From: Paenibacillus tuaregi
GTDB taxonomy: Bacteria > Bacillota > Bacilli > Paenibacillales > Paenibacillaceae
Reading direction: 5' to 3'
NCBI RefSeq assembly: GCF_900086655.1
Contig: NZ_LT575476.1
Coordinates: 744,465-808,464, forward strand
DNA length: 64,000 nt
Shown here: in pieces, positions 18,227 through 27,328 of the stretch
How the letters are laid out: each line of letters starts with the position of its first letter
How positions within the stretch are numbered: position 1 is the stretch's first letter
Made by a program: the position numbers and the translations under genes
The notes under the pieces: generated by a model
Seen by the model: the letters and a program-made list of their open reading frames with translations, nothing else
The model's database searches: none
What the model was told of the DNA's origin: nothing

Positions 18227-19774
18227 GTGAGTATCAAAAGAGCACTGGTCAGCGTATCGGATAAAACAGGTATCGTGGAGTTCTGCCGTGAGCTGTCGCA
18301 ATTGGGAGTGGAGATTATTTCGACTGGAGGAACCAAGAATCTTCTCGCAAAGGAAGGGGTTCCTGTCATTGGAATTTCAGACGTAACCGGATTCCCGGAA
18401 ATACTGGATGGACGCGTAAAAACTCTTCACCCTGCTGTACACAGCGGCCTTCTGGCTGTCCGTGACAGCGATGAGCACCAGGCTCAAATGAAGGAGCTCG
18501 GACTGGATTATATCGATCTGGTGGTCGTTAACCTGTATCCTTTCCAAGAGACGATTGCCAAGCCGGATGTAGCGTATGAAGATGCCATCGAAAATATTGA
18601 TATCGGTGGGCCTACGATGCTTCGTTCTGCTGCGAAGAATCATGCTTTTGTCAGCGTTGTTGTGGATTCCTCGGACTATGCTCAGGTGTTGGACGAGATT
18701 CGCGCTCAAGGTGACACGACTCTCGAAACCCGCAAGCGTCTTGCCGCCAAAGTGTTCCGCCATACGGCAGCTTACGATGCGCTGATCTCTGACTATTTGT
18801 CGAACGTGACAGGAGATCCGCTTCCTGAGCGTTTTACTGTGACTTATGAGAAAATTCAGGACCTCCGTTATGGGGAGAACCCTCACCAGAAGGCCGCATT
18901 CTACCGCAAGCCGCTGGCTTCGGAGGATACGATCACAACGGCTGAACAGCTGCATGGCAAGGAGCTTTCCTACAACAATATTAATGATGCGAATGCAGCC
19001 TTGCAGATCGTGAAGGAATTTGATGAGCCTGCAGTTGCGGCGGTCAAACATATGAACCCATGCGGCGTGGGAGTTGGCCGCAGTGTGCTGGAGGCCTTCC
19101 AAAAGGCGCACGCGTCCGATCCTACGTCAATCTTCGGCGGCATTGTAGCGGCCAACCGGATGATTGATGAGGACACGGCGGTTCTGCTCAGCGAGATCTT
19201 CCTTGAAATCATCTTGGCTCCAGGCTTCACGAAAGAAGCGCTGGAGGTGCTGACGAAGAAGAAAAACATTCGTCTTCTCAAGGTCGGAGAATTGAAATCA
19301 GGACAAAGCAGAAAGAGCCAGTTCATCGTCACTTCCATTGATGGCGGTATGGTTGTGCAGGAGAGCGATGTTCATTCCCTCGATGCCTCCGATCTGAAGG
19401 TGGTAACGGATCGCGAACCGACAGAAGATGAGCTGAAGCAGCTCCTGTTTGGTTGGAAGATCGTGAAACATGTGAAGTCCAATGCGATTCTGCTCGCCAA
19501 GGATAGTATGACCGTAGGTGTCGGAGCAGGTCAAATGAACCGTGTCGGTGCGGCGAAGATTGCTATTGAACAAGCCGGAGAGAAGGCCAAAGGCAGCGTA
19601 CTGGCCTCGGATGCTTTCTTCCCGATGGGAGATACCGTCGAAGAAGCAGCGAAAGCGGGAATCACGGCGATCATTCAGCCAGGGGGTTCGGTGAGAGACG
19701 AGGAATCGATCAAAGCTGCGAATGAACATGGCATCGCCATGGTGTTCACAGGGGTTCGTCACTTTAAACACTAG
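18227..19774 (+). CDS. purH: AICAR transformylase / IMP cyclohydrolase
   Basis: PurH performs the last two steps to IMP. The 515-residue bifunctional protein has an N-terminal MGS-like cyclohydrolase domain ([46 protein letters not shown]) and a C-terminal transformylase domain with the catalytic Lys-His motif [13 protein letters not shown] and [10 protein letters not shown] near the end. The start is GTG with AAAGGAGGAG upstream. It is separated from purN by 257 bases and from purD by 398, so it may be expressed partly on its own. Confidence 0.97.
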   Translation: MSIKRALVSVSDKTGIVEFCRELSQLGVEIISTGGTKNLLAKEGVPVIGISDVTGFPEILDGRVKTLHPAVHSGLLAVRDSDEHQAQMKELGLDYIDLVVVNLYPFQETIAKPDVAYEDAIENIDIGGPTMLRSAAKNHAFVSVVVDSSDYAQVLDEIRAQGDTTLETRKRLAAKVFRHTAAYDALISDYLSNVTGDPLPERFTVTYEKIQDLRYGENPHQKAAFYRKPLASEDTITTAEQLHGKELSYNNINDANAALQIVKEFDEPAVAAVKHMNPCGVGVGRSVLEAFQKAHASDPTSIFGGIVAANRMIDEDTAVLLSEIFLEIILAPGFTKEALEVLTKKKNIRLLKVGELKSGQSRKSQFIVTSIDGGMVVQESDVHSLDASDLKVVTDREPTEDELKQLLFGWKIVKHVKSNAILLAKDSMTVGVGAGQMNRVGAAKIAIEQAGEKAKGSVLASDAFFPMGDTVEEAAKAGITAIIQPGGSVRDEESIKAANEHGIAMVFTGVRHFKH

Positions 19775-19870
19775 GGGCTGTGAGAGCCAAGCCTAGGCAA
19801 TAGACCGGAAATTACGGCTAGCTTTTAAATGGATTGCTGGGCCCAGGGTTGAGCAAGTGAAGATTTGTTA

Positions 19871-20066
19871 TTTAAAATGAACTTTAAAGATTAACCGATC
19901 TCAGCGGAGAGGCCGAGTGATTCTGAAGAAGCAGAGCGTCCACCTTTGTTTCCGAAATGCCCCAATGGATATCTAGTTCAAGCATTTCGGGGACAACAGC
20001 GGCCTTAAAGAACATTCGGCATCGCAGCGCCTCCAAAAGGGTAACCTTCATAAGTTCGTTTTATAT
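19871..20066 (+). repeat. structured hairpin repeat, copy A1 (MITE-like ends)
   Basis: The element starts TTTAAAATGAACTTTAAAG and ends CTTCATAAGTTCGTTTTATA, imperfect inverted termini. Inside are the scaffold GATTCTGAAGAAGC, GCGTCCACCTTTG, an inner stem TGTTTCCGAAATGC with GCATTTCGGGGACA (two G-T wobbles) and AACAGCGGCC. It fills half of the purH-purD gap. Related copies lie at 33139 and 60199. The remaining bases of 19775-20172 hold no open frame. Confidence 0.8.
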
Positions 20067-20172
20067 AGATGGCCTGATAGTCTGATACTTGGTTAATTCA
20101 AGGAAGAATTGTATGGGACGGTCATGATAATAACCAACCGCAGCTCTGCTGTCGGATAGGGGGATTTTTGGT

Positions 20173-21438
20173 ATGGATATTTTGGTAATTGGCGGGGGCG
20201 GGCGTGAACATGCGATCTGCTGGGCGCTTGCGAAGAGTCCTAAAGCCGGAACCATATACTGCGCTCCAGGCAATGCCGGGAGCGGCGAAGTGGCGGAATT
20301 AGTGCCTATTCAGGTAGGCGAATTTGACCGCCTGACGGCTTTTGCCAAGGAGAAGCAGGTAGGGCTCGTTGTCATTGGACCGGATGACCCGCTTGCGGAT
20401 GGGATCGTAGATGCTTTTGAACAGGAGAACATTCCTGTCTTCGGACCACGCAAAAATGCGGCTCATATCGAAGGCAGCAAAACATTCATGAAAGACCTGC
20501 TGCACAAATACAACATTCCGACGGCCGCATATGAGAAATTCGACAATTATGAAGCTGCGCTGGAGTACCTGCGCAGCCAGCCTGTGCCGATCGTGATCAA
20601 GGCAGACGGACTTGCAGCAGGGAAGGGTGTTACAGTAGCGTTTACCCGGGAAGAGGCGGAGAAGGCACTGTCAGATATTATGGTAAGTCAAGTTTTTGGA
20701 TCAGCAGGAAGCCAGGTCGTGATCGAGGAGTTCATGAGCGGTCAGGAGATGTCGATTCTCAGTTTTGTCGATGGAGAGACGGTGCGGCCGATGTCGGCAG
20801 CGCAGGATCATAAACAGGTGTTTGACGGGGACAAGGGCCCGAACACCGGTGGAATGGGGACTTACTCTCCGCTGCCGCACATTCCGGATTCGATCATTGA
20901 AGAGGCAGTGGAGACGATTATTAAGCCTACCGCCAAGGCGATGGTAGCTGAGGGTCGGCCGTTCCGAGGCGTCTTGTTCGCGGGTCTAATGATTACACCG
21001 GACGGGAAACCGAAGACGATTGAATTCAACGCCAGATTCGGAGACCCGGAGACCCAGGTCGTGCTTCCGAGGCTGAAGAGTGATCTGCTTGAAATTTTCC
21101 TTGCTGCGGTCAACGGCACCCTGGATCAGGTGGAGATTGAATGGAGTGAGGAGGCTGCCGTCTGTGTGGTCCTTGCTTCTCCAGGATATCCAGCCTCCTA
21201 TCCGAAGGGGCTTGAGATCAGCGGCCTGGATCAGGTGCAGGAAGCGCTGGTGTTCCACGCAGGAACTGCCAGAAATGCGGACGGCGGCTGGGCCACCAAT
21301 GGAGGCCGAGTGCTTGGCGTGGTGGGGCTTGGACGCGACATCGCGGAGGCCAGAAGCAAAGCCTACGCAGAGGCTGAGCGGATCACATTTGAGGGCAAGC
21401 ACTTCCGTACGGATATTGCCGCGAAGGCGCTGAAGTAG
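20173..21438 (+). CDS. purD: GAR synthetase (phosphoribosylamine-glycine ligase)
   Basis: PurD couples glycine to phosphoribosylamine using ATP, step 2 of the pathway. The 421-residue ATP-grasp enzyme begins MDILVIGGGGREHAICWAL and shows IVIKADGLAAGKGVTVA, VVIEEFMSGQEMSILSFVDG, GPNTGGMGTYSPLP and the metal site EFNARFGDPETQVVLPRL. The start follows a weak GGGGGA. As in B. subtilis, purD is the last pur gene, closed by a terminator. Confidence 0.97.
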   Translation: MDILVIGGGGREHAICWALAKSPKAGTIYCAPGNAGSGEVAELVPIQVGEFDRLTAFAKEKQVGLVVIGPDDPLADGIVDAFEQENIPVFGPRKNAAHIEGSKTFMKDLLHKYNIPTAAYEKFDNYEAALEYLRSQPVPIVIKADGLAAGKGVTVAFTREEAEKALSDIMVSQVFGSAGSQVVIEEFMSGQEMSILSFVDGETVRPMSAAQDHKQVFDGDKGPNTGGMGTYSPLPHIPDSIIEEAVETIIKPTAKAMVAEGRPFRGVLFAGLMITPDGKPKTIEFNARFGDPETQVVLPRLKSDLLEIFLAAVNGTLDQVEIEWSEEAAVCVVLASPGYPASYPKGLEISGLDQVQEALVFHAGTARNADGGWATNGGRVLGVVGLGRDIAEARSKAYAEAERITFEGKHFRTDIAAKALK

Positions 21439-21583
21439 CCGATTTTTATAGGGGAAACAGAACGGATAACAGACTAGAGATAGCACTAAAAGCGAGGACT
21501 TCATCACAGAGGATCGGGGTCTTCACAGGAATGATTATTAATCAGGTTAAAAGGAATAAACAAATAAAGCCTAATTAATAAGA

Positions 21584-21618
21584 GAGGCTCTCCCTGAACG
21601 TGCGGGGGGAGCCTTTTG
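21584..21618 (+). terminator. pur operon terminator
   Basis: AGGCTCTCCC, a 9-base loop and GGGGGGAGCCTTTT make a strong GC stem with a short T tail. The rest of 21439-21824 is AT-rich leader DNA of the next gene with no other gene visible. Confidence 0.85.
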
Positions 21619-21824
21619 CAGTTCATTGAGCTGGGGGCTATTTGGCTCTATTTTTCAAGAGTTATTAGTAAAGCATAAACAACCGTTTAATATTATTATG
21701 GCATTGCTATTAGTGTTTAGCGCTATCTCGATTATTTTACATTAAACAAAATCTACAAAAAGGCCGATATATAAATTGTATTTATTTAGTACAATATATT
21801 ACAAAATAGGAGGCTGAAAGTGGA

Positions 21825-22703
21825 ATGAGAATATCTACCCCCGGGCCGCACCCGACACCTGGGTTGAACGACCATGGTCGTTCGCAGCGCAGCACGATTA
21901 CCATGGGACAGCGGCTAAACTCAAATATGAAGAATTCGGACAAAGAGCAAGTGAAGCTGATTGACAAATTGAATGAGCAGAAGCAGGCCCTAATTGAACG
22001 ACGTACCAATTATATGAGTAATGCGGTCAAAAATGGGGTCAATCCAAAGGTCATTAAGGCAGAAACTGACTCGATAGACGAGCAGATCAAGGAACTGGAA
22101 CAGAAAATAGCAGAGCAATCTCTTGAGCAGCAGCGTAAAGCACTCGGTATGGATGAAGACAAGAAAAAGAAGGAAGCCGAGAAAGCTCCAACAACTGAGG
22201 ATCCTGACAAGCAGACCCCTGAGGAGCAGAAGAAGGCCTACACGACGTACGTGATGAACAGCATCGTGTCTGCCAAAAATGATTTGAAAAAATTCGAACC
22301 TGTTCAGACAGCACAAAACATCCTGCGGACAGAGGCAAAGTCTTGGGAGCACAATGACCCGGCGAAGTCGGCAAGTCTGTTGAAAAAAGCCGCAAATCTG
22401 GATGGAAAATTGGGCGATATAGCTAATAAAGCCAAGGAGCAGGTGACAGAGAGCACCCAAGCAACAGGGAAGGCCCAAGCGATTACAGAGAACACCCAAG
22501 TGGCAGAGAATACTCAAGTGACACAGGGGACCCAAGCTGCAGTGCAGCAGGTGAATTCAAAGGAATCTCCTTCTGAATTGAAGAACAGCGACAAGCAGGA
22601 CCCAGCTGCCAAGGACAAGGAAGACCGCTCAGCTGTTGGACCTACTGTGGAAGTCAAAAGGCAGTCAGCCCCTCCAGGCAGCCATATCGATAAAATAGTT
22701 TAG
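21825..22703 (+). CDS. hydrophilic coiled-coil protein, unknown
   Basis: I do not recognise this 292-residue protein. It has no signal peptide or membrane segment. Residues 35-115 are strongly heptad-like (DKLNEQKQALIERR, IDEQIKELEQKIAEQ) and predict a long coiled coil. Residues 115-145 are Lys/Glu/Pro-rich. A second helical part contains SAKNDLKKFEPVQTAQ. The tail has short degenerate TQ-repeats (VTESTQATGKAQAITENTQV and onward) and charged linkers, so it is probably disordered. The N terminus STPGPHPTPG is also unstructured. An AGGAGG ribosome binding site lies 11 bases upstream. It is monocistronic, between the pur terminator and a convergent terminator. Similarity in style to spore or cell-envelope proteins is only an impression. 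Confidence 0.75.
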   Translation: MRISTPGPHPTPGLNDHGRSQRSTITMGQRLNSNMKNSDKEQVKLIDKLNEQKQALIERRTNYMSNAVKNGVNPKVIKAETDSIDEQIKELEQKIAEQSLEQQRKALGMDEDKKKKEAEKAPTTEDPDKQTPEEQKKAYTTYVMNSIVSAKNDLKKFEPVQTAQNILRTEAKSWEHNDPAKSASLLKKAANLDGKLGDIANKAKEQVTESTQATGKAQAITENTQVAENTQVTQGTQAAVQQVNSKESPSELKNSDKQDPAAKDKEDRSAVGPTVEVKRQSAPPGSHIDKIV

Positions 22704-22799
22704 CATCTTAGATTACATAACAGCACCCTTTAATAATGTATCTCATAAATAACGTAGCGTAGTAATACTTTAGAGTATCTTACGTCCTTCAAAGTATAC

Positions 22800-22836
22800 C
22801 AAAGAGACTCCCCTAATTGGCGGGGAGTCTCTTTGA
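22800..22836. terminator. bidirectional terminator between convergent genes
   Basis: AAAGAGACTCCCC, a 7-base loop and CGGGGAGTCTCTTT form a perfect 13-bp stem with A and T tails on both sides. It serves the coiled-coil gene on the forward strand and manP on the reverse strand. Confidence 0.93.
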
Positions 22837-22879
22837 GTTTTATAGATTTGATCGGCAATCAACCCGGAACCCGGTTAAA

Positions 22880-24940
22880 TTATCGTACTTCGTCTAGCAA
22901 TCGGTAAGCTTCCTCCTTCGTCTTCACGGCAAGCAGCGCCTCTCTGAAAGGATCGTCCATCAGTTTGCGGGAGAGCATCTGAAGCACTTTCAGGTGGGCA
23001 TTTCCCTTACTGCTGCGTGGTACGGCAATCATAAAGACCAGCTTGGCCTCGCTGCCGTCCAGACTACTCCAGTCGACCCCGTCCTGCTTAATGCCAAATA
23101 CTACACTTGGCTTCAAGACTGCGTCCGATTTACCGTGAGGAATAGCGATATTCATACCGATGCCTGTTGAGCTTTCTTCTTCGCGGGCCAGAATGGCCTT
23201 TTTAAAATCATCGGGAGAGCTTACTGCTCCGGTTCTATCCAATGCCCCGATCATTTCATCAATCACTTCATCCCGAGAAGCTCCCTCAAGATCCAGGTTA
23301 ATCAGATCCAGGTTCATGATATCTGTCAGTTTCTCAATCTGAACAGCTTGCGCTTCATCTCCGGTCTGTTCTTGATCTGAGGCCGATACAGTTGTGGCTG
23401 TAGGGGAACCAGGAGCAGGAGCTGTAGGAACTGTCGGATTCGCTGAAGCTGTAGCTGAAGCTGTAGGAGCTGGAGCTACAGGAGTCCCCACAGCAGACGC
23501 CGCAGGATGATTAAGCTCGGCTCCTTCGGCAGTAACCGGACCAGCCATTTCGATGTCTTTCTTCAGCAGACTGATCAAGATTACCGAGACCGCTGAACCG
23601 ACAATAACAGCAATGAAGAACATGACTACGTTATCTACTGCACCAAGCAGGGCAACAATCGGTCCCCCATGGGCTACGCGGTCTCCGACATGCCCAAGCA
23701 TTGCGATGACGGAGCCTGCCATCGATCCTACCATGATACTTGGAATAACCCGGAGCGGATCTTGGGCTGCAAAAGGAATTGCCCCTTCGGTAATTCCGAA
23801 CAGCCCCATCGTAAAGGCCGCTTTGCCAGCCTCCCGCTCGGCAGGTTCGAATTTGCGCTTATTCAGCATAGCCGCAAGGCCCATACTGATAGGCGGAATA
23901 CAAATGGCCGCCGCAATGGGACCCATAATTTCGTAGTTGCCTTCTCCAATCATGGCTGAACCGAACAGGAAGGCAACCTTGTTCACGGGCCCGCCCATAT
24001 CGAAAGAGATCATAGCTCCGAGAATCAGGGCGAGCAGAACTGAACTGGTTCCCTGCATGCCCGCAAGCCATGCTGTTAAAGCCTCAAACAGCTGGGCGAT
24101 TGGTGCCCCAATAAGGAAGATGAAGATTAAGCTTACAATCAAGGAAGCTAATATCGGGATAATGATGATAGGCATAATAGGCTGAAGGGCTTTTGGAATC
24201 TTAAGCTTTTTGATCCCGAGCGCAACATAGCCTGCCAGGAATCCAGCGATAATCCCGCCAATAAAACCAGCTCCCGCCTCACTTCCATAGAAGCTGCCGT
24301 TCGCTGCGATAAATCCGCCGACCATACCGGGAGCCAGACCCGGTCTGTCCGCAATACTCATGGCGATGAAACCGGCCAGGATCGGTACCATGAAGGTAAA
24401 TGCGGCCGATCCGACATTCTGGATCGTCTTCCAGAACGAGCCGTCGGGAATCACAAGCCCGCCCGGCGTCTTATGTCCGCCCAGAGTCAGGGCAATTGCA
24501 ATAAGAAGACCTCCGATTACGATAAACGGCACCATATAACCTACTCCGTTCATCAAATGGCGGTACACCGGATTCTGCCGAGATTTCTTCTCCTGTTTGA
24601 TATCCTCAGCCGATCTCAACTGTGCCCGATAGACGGGGACGTCTCCACTAATCACACGCTGGATGAGCTCCTCTGGATGACGAATGCCTTCTTGCACGCC
24701 AACCTCAAGCAATTTTTTGCCGATGAACCGGTCCTTCAGAACCTTTTTATCTGCTGCGATAATAATTCCGTCCGCTTCATGGATTTCCTGCTCGGTTAGC
24801 TGGTTCTCTACCCCGATGGACCCTTGGGTTTCGACCTTCATCTCAATGCCAAGCTTAGCCGCCGCCCGCTGAAGATTCTCAGCAGCCATATACGTATGTG
24901 CAATTCCGTTAGGACACGAGGTAATCGCTAATATTTTCAT
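22880..24940 (-). CDS. manP: PTS mannose/fructose-type transporter EIIBCA
   Basis: This permease imports and phosphorylates a hexose, most likely mannose. The 686 residues run EIIB, EIIC, EIIA. EIIB starts MKILAITSCPNGIAHTYMAA with the phospho-cysteine at residue 9. EIIC has about nine membrane helices with the conserved GAMISFDMGGPVNKVAFLFG and GITEGAIPFAAQDPLRVIPS. A linker of Ala, Pro, Thr and Ser repeats follows at about residues 475-525. EIIA has the phospho-histidine in GIGMNIAIPHGKSDAV. The start is the second ATG of ATGGCCATG because AAAAGGAG is 7 bases before it. Domain order and the adjacent ManR-like activator match B. subtilis ManP. A fructose permease (FruA) is the alternative, but no fruK/fruR is present. 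No manA follows. Confidence 0.85.
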   Translation of the reverse strand: MKILAITSCPNGIAHTYMAAENLQRAAAKLGIEMKVETQGSIGVENQLTEQEIHEADGIIIAADKKVLKDRFIGKKLLEVGVQEGIRHPEELIQRVISGDVPVYRAQLRSAEDIKQEKKSRQNPVYRHLMNGVGYMVPFIVIGGLLIAIALTLGGHKTPGGLVIPDGSFWKTIQNVGSAAFTFMVPILAGFIAMSIADRPGLAPGMVGGFIAANGSFYGSEAGAGFIGGIIAGFLAGYVALGIKKLKIPKALQPIMPIIIIPILASLIVSLIFIFLIGAPIAQLFEALTAWLAGMQGTSSVLLALILGAMISFDMGGPVNKVAFLFGSAMIGEGNYEIMGPIAAAICIPPISMGLAAMLNKRKFEPAEREAGKAAFTMGLFGITEGAIPFAAQDPLRVIPSIMVGSMAGSVIAMLGHVGDRVAHGGPIVALLGAVDNVVMFFIAVIVGSAVSVILISLLKKDIEMAGPVTAEGAELNHPAASAVGTPVAPAPTASATASANPTVPTAPAPGSPTATTVSASDQEQTGDEAQAVQIEKLTDIMNLDLINLDLEGASRDEVIDEMIGALDRTGAVSSPDDFKKAILAREEESSTGIGMNIAIPHGKSDAVLKPSVVFGIKQDGVDWSSLDGSEAKLVFMIAVPRSSKGNAHLKVLQMLSRKLMDDPFREALLAVKTKEEAYRLLDEVR

Positions 24941-24983
24941 GGCCATTCTCCTTTTAACTTAATTGTTTCCGCTTACATAATTA

Positions 24984-25037
24984 AGTATAAACACCAGATA
25001 GGCCGTTATCAGACTAATCTTTTACCGGAACTTCCGG
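24984..25037 (-). promoter_or_regulatory. manP promoter with an upstream palindrome
   Basis: Reading the reverse strand, CTGATA (25012-25007), 17 bases and TATACT (24989-24984) form a promoter with a weak -35, as expected for an activated gene. Just upstream is the perfect palindrome CCGGAA-C-TTCCGG (25025-25037), centred near -55, a plausible site for the ManR-like activator. The binding assignment is inference. Confidence 0.45.
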
Positions 25038-25057
25038 AAAAAATCATTTTTTTTGCC

Positions 25058-25090
25058 TGCACAAAAAAGCAGGACCCTCGGGTCCCGCCT
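25058..25090 (-). terminator. terminator of manR
   Basis: On the reverse strand GCGGGACC, a 4-base loop, GGTCCTGC and six T make a terminator 25 bases after the manR stop. It separates manR from manP transcription. Confidence 0.8.
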
Positions 25091-25113
25091 TCTCATCAGC
25101 TACTATTATCCGG

Positions 25114-27066
25114 TTAAAATTCACCTTTCAGCTTGCTAAGGAAGCTCATCACATGGGTCTCTTGAGATAATGTCCCTACATAGGCTGGCCGTTCACTGAT
25201 CAGGGATAGCTCCCTGAACAGCTGCCTCACTTCTTCCCGTTCATCATTCTGTACCGCAAGCATGAAGACAAGCTGCACCTTCTCAGTTCCCCATATGAGG
25301 GGCTGCTTCAACGTGGCAATCGCAATGGCCGATTCCCGGATCAGCTCAGGACTGCCATGGGGAATGGCAACCCCTCCCCCGATGGTTGTAGAGGACAACT
25401 TTTCTCTGGCAAGTGCGCTCTGCGAATACCCAGGTTCCACATATCCCTTGTCGGTCAGCACCTGAGCCAGCTTGGCAATCAGTTGTTCAGGTTGTTCAGC
25501 ATCCTGCTGGAGAAAGACCAGGAATGGCGTTGTGTACTTCAGGAAGGCAGATTCCTCTCTGTGACCCGGTTCATCCAGCTGCCGAATCTTCTGCTCCAGC
25601 TTTCGTTCATCCCTGGCTTCCAGAAGGGGAGAGACCAGGATGTGTGGAAGCTGCAGATTTGGAAGATCAACTGTGGAAATGACCAAGTCCACCTTGTGAT
25701 CCGCCAGATAGCTATGGACTTCCGCTTTAGCCATGGAGGCTTCCACCTGTACGGACGGAAATTTACGTTCGATCTTTGATCTAAGCAGTTGGGACATGCC
25801 AATGCCCATGTGGCATACAATGATGACTTTTTTGGGATCGGGTACGCCTTGATGCAGCCGTTCAACCGAGGCTTGAAAGTGCAGGGTCAGATAGGCTGCT
25901 TCCTCCTCAGGTATGGAGACTTGCAGCAAATCGTGCAGATCCCCCAGGGCCACGATGGTCCGGTCAAACATATAAGGATACATCTTTTTAATCTCGGCCA
26001 GCATAGGATTGGACACGGGAAGCCCGTAGCGAAGACGGTTCAGGGTTGCGTATAAATGTACCTTTAAGCCATGAATCAGCACCTCGTCCTGGGAGAACTG
26101 AATCCGGTTCAGCTCTGACATTCTCTGGATCAGCAGGGCCACCAGATTGGACAGGTGGGGATCCCGATCCACCAGCTTACGTTCCAGGCCCTCACCCTTC
26201 TCCTCACGATAGTGGAATTTTCCGCCTAGCAGGTGCAGGGCCAGATAAGCAGCTTCCTCCCTTGGAAAAGGAACGGCAAATACCGGCTTCAGCGCCTCCA
26301 AAAACTCCTCTGCCCAAGCAAACTCCGCTTTTTCCTCTAATGTGTCAATTTCTAAGTCTGGAAGAGAGATGGGTTGTTTAAGCTTGGTTCTCTTGATCAT
26401 CAACAGAATATGCAGGATCAGGCTTTCAAAGGTTTCATCTGTAAATGGAAGCGAATGCTGCTTCTGAAGTGCCCTTAATTCATGATAGACCGCAGATACC
26501 TCGTGCGGCTCGAACTGCTTCCTGAGCATCTGCCCTGTGAGCTCGGGACTGTCGATCAATTGATCAAGGCGTGCAAGAGCGGTCCGTTTGCTTTTCTCAG
26601 AGCCTTCAACCCCAAGGCCAACCCTTTGCTTGGAGATCAAAGTTAGATCAAAGCGCCGCAGCCACTCCCTGATTTGATCCAGATCCTTGCGGATAACGGC
26701 TTTGTTCACATAGTATTCTGAGGCTAGATCCTGAATGGCCACAGGCTTCGCGTTCATCAGCAGCCGGTAAGCCAGATGCAGGATTCTTTCTTCGTCGGAC
26801 TTGTGATCGGTCAAGATCTCCCCGGCGTACAGACGGTCTATAAGATCGGCGCGGTCAGCTTCCTCGACCTCCAGATAAATGCCCAGACCTGGTTTCCGGA
26901 TCAGACTGGCCCCCGAGTTTCTGTCCAAAAATTCCTCTATGATGTTCAGGTCGCTTCGGATGGTCTTCTCAGAACATCCTATCTCATCCGCAAAATCCTG
27001 AACCAGCCACAGCCTGTTCTCTTCGGTTAAGAGCATGCGCAAAATTTCTCTTTGCCTATTATTCAT
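25114..27066 (-). CDS. manR: PRD-containing transcriptional activator, ManR-like
   Basis: The 650 residues match the layout of BglG/MtlR-type DNA-binding activators. They begin with two helix-turn-helix segments (NNRQREILRMLLTEENRLW, CSEKTIRSDLNIIEEF, then YYVNKAVIRKDLDQIREWL). Two PTS regulation domains follow, with conserved His in LALHLLGGKFHYRE and LTLHFQASVERLHQG. Then comes an EIIB-Gat-like domain with VIIVCHMGIGMSQLLRSKI and an EIIA domain with TTIGGGVAIPHGSPELI. Phosphorylation of these sites by PTS proteins would set its activity according to sugar supply. Size and its place beside manP match B. subtilis ManR (about 648). It is transcribed from its own promoter, ahead of and in the same direction as manP. 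Confidence 0.83.
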   Translation of the reverse strand: MNNRQREILRMLLTEENRLWLVQDFADEIGCSEKTIRSDLNIIEEFLDRNSGASLIRKPGLGIYLEVEEADRADLIDRLYAGEILTDHKSDEERILHLAYRLLMNAKPVAIQDLASEYYVNKAVIRKDLDQIREWLRRFDLTLISKQRVGLGVEGSEKSKRTALARLDQLIDSPELTGQMLRKQFEPHEVSAVYHELRALQKQHSLPFTDETFESLILHILLMIKRTKLKQPISLPDLEIDTLEEKAEFAWAEEFLEALKPVFAVPFPREEAAYLALHLLGGKFHYREEKGEGLERKLVDRDPHLSNLVALLIQRMSELNRIQFSQDEVLIHGLKVHLYATLNRLRYGLPVSNPMLAEIKKMYPYMFDRTIVALGDLHDLLQVSIPEEEAAYLTLHFQASVERLHQGVPDPKKVIIVCHMGIGMSQLLRSKIERKFPSVQVEASMAKAEVHSYLADHKVDLVISTVDLPNLQLPHILVSPLLEARDERKLEQKIRQLDEPGHREESAFLKYTTPFLVFLQQDAEQPEQLIAKLAQVLTDKGYVEPGYSQSALAREKLSSTTIGGGVAIPHGSPELIRESAIAIATLKQPLIWGTEKVQLVFMLAVQNDEREEVRQLFRELSLISERPAYVGTLSQETHVMSFLSKLKGEF

Positions 27067-27101
27067 CCGGGTTCCCCTGTTATTCTAGTGTGATGGAGAG
27101 T

Positions 27102-27221
27102 CCGCCCTGACAGGGCGGTATAATCTACTTGTATAATAGCCCAAGCGGCTGTATTAATCCATTGACCTTAAATTTCCAATTGCCTGAACTGCAGATAATT
27201 TGACCATCCCCTGTAACAGGG
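27102..27221. promoter_or_regulatory. two CCCTG-type palindromes between manR and ilvA
   Basis: CCGCCCTG-A-CAGGGCGG (27102-27118) is a perfect 17-bp palindrome with a one-base centre, touching a TATAAT (27119-27124). CCCTGT-A-ACAGGG (27209-27221) is a second perfect palindrome 90 bases on. One-base loops cannot form hairpins, so these look like operators for a dimeric regulator. Which of the divergent genes they serve is not known. Confidence 0.45.
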
Positions 27222-27328
27222 CTTGAACAAAAGCCGAGATAAGTGTATTTTAGACTTCAAATGTATGTACAGGCTCGGCGTTAGCGCCTTGAAGTCCTAT
27301 ATCTGTAAACAGAAGTGAGGAGAGAGAA

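Noticed and set aside
27180..27328. T-box leader before ilvA
   Set aside because: No conserved T-box sequence, specifier loop or terminator is present in the short leader.
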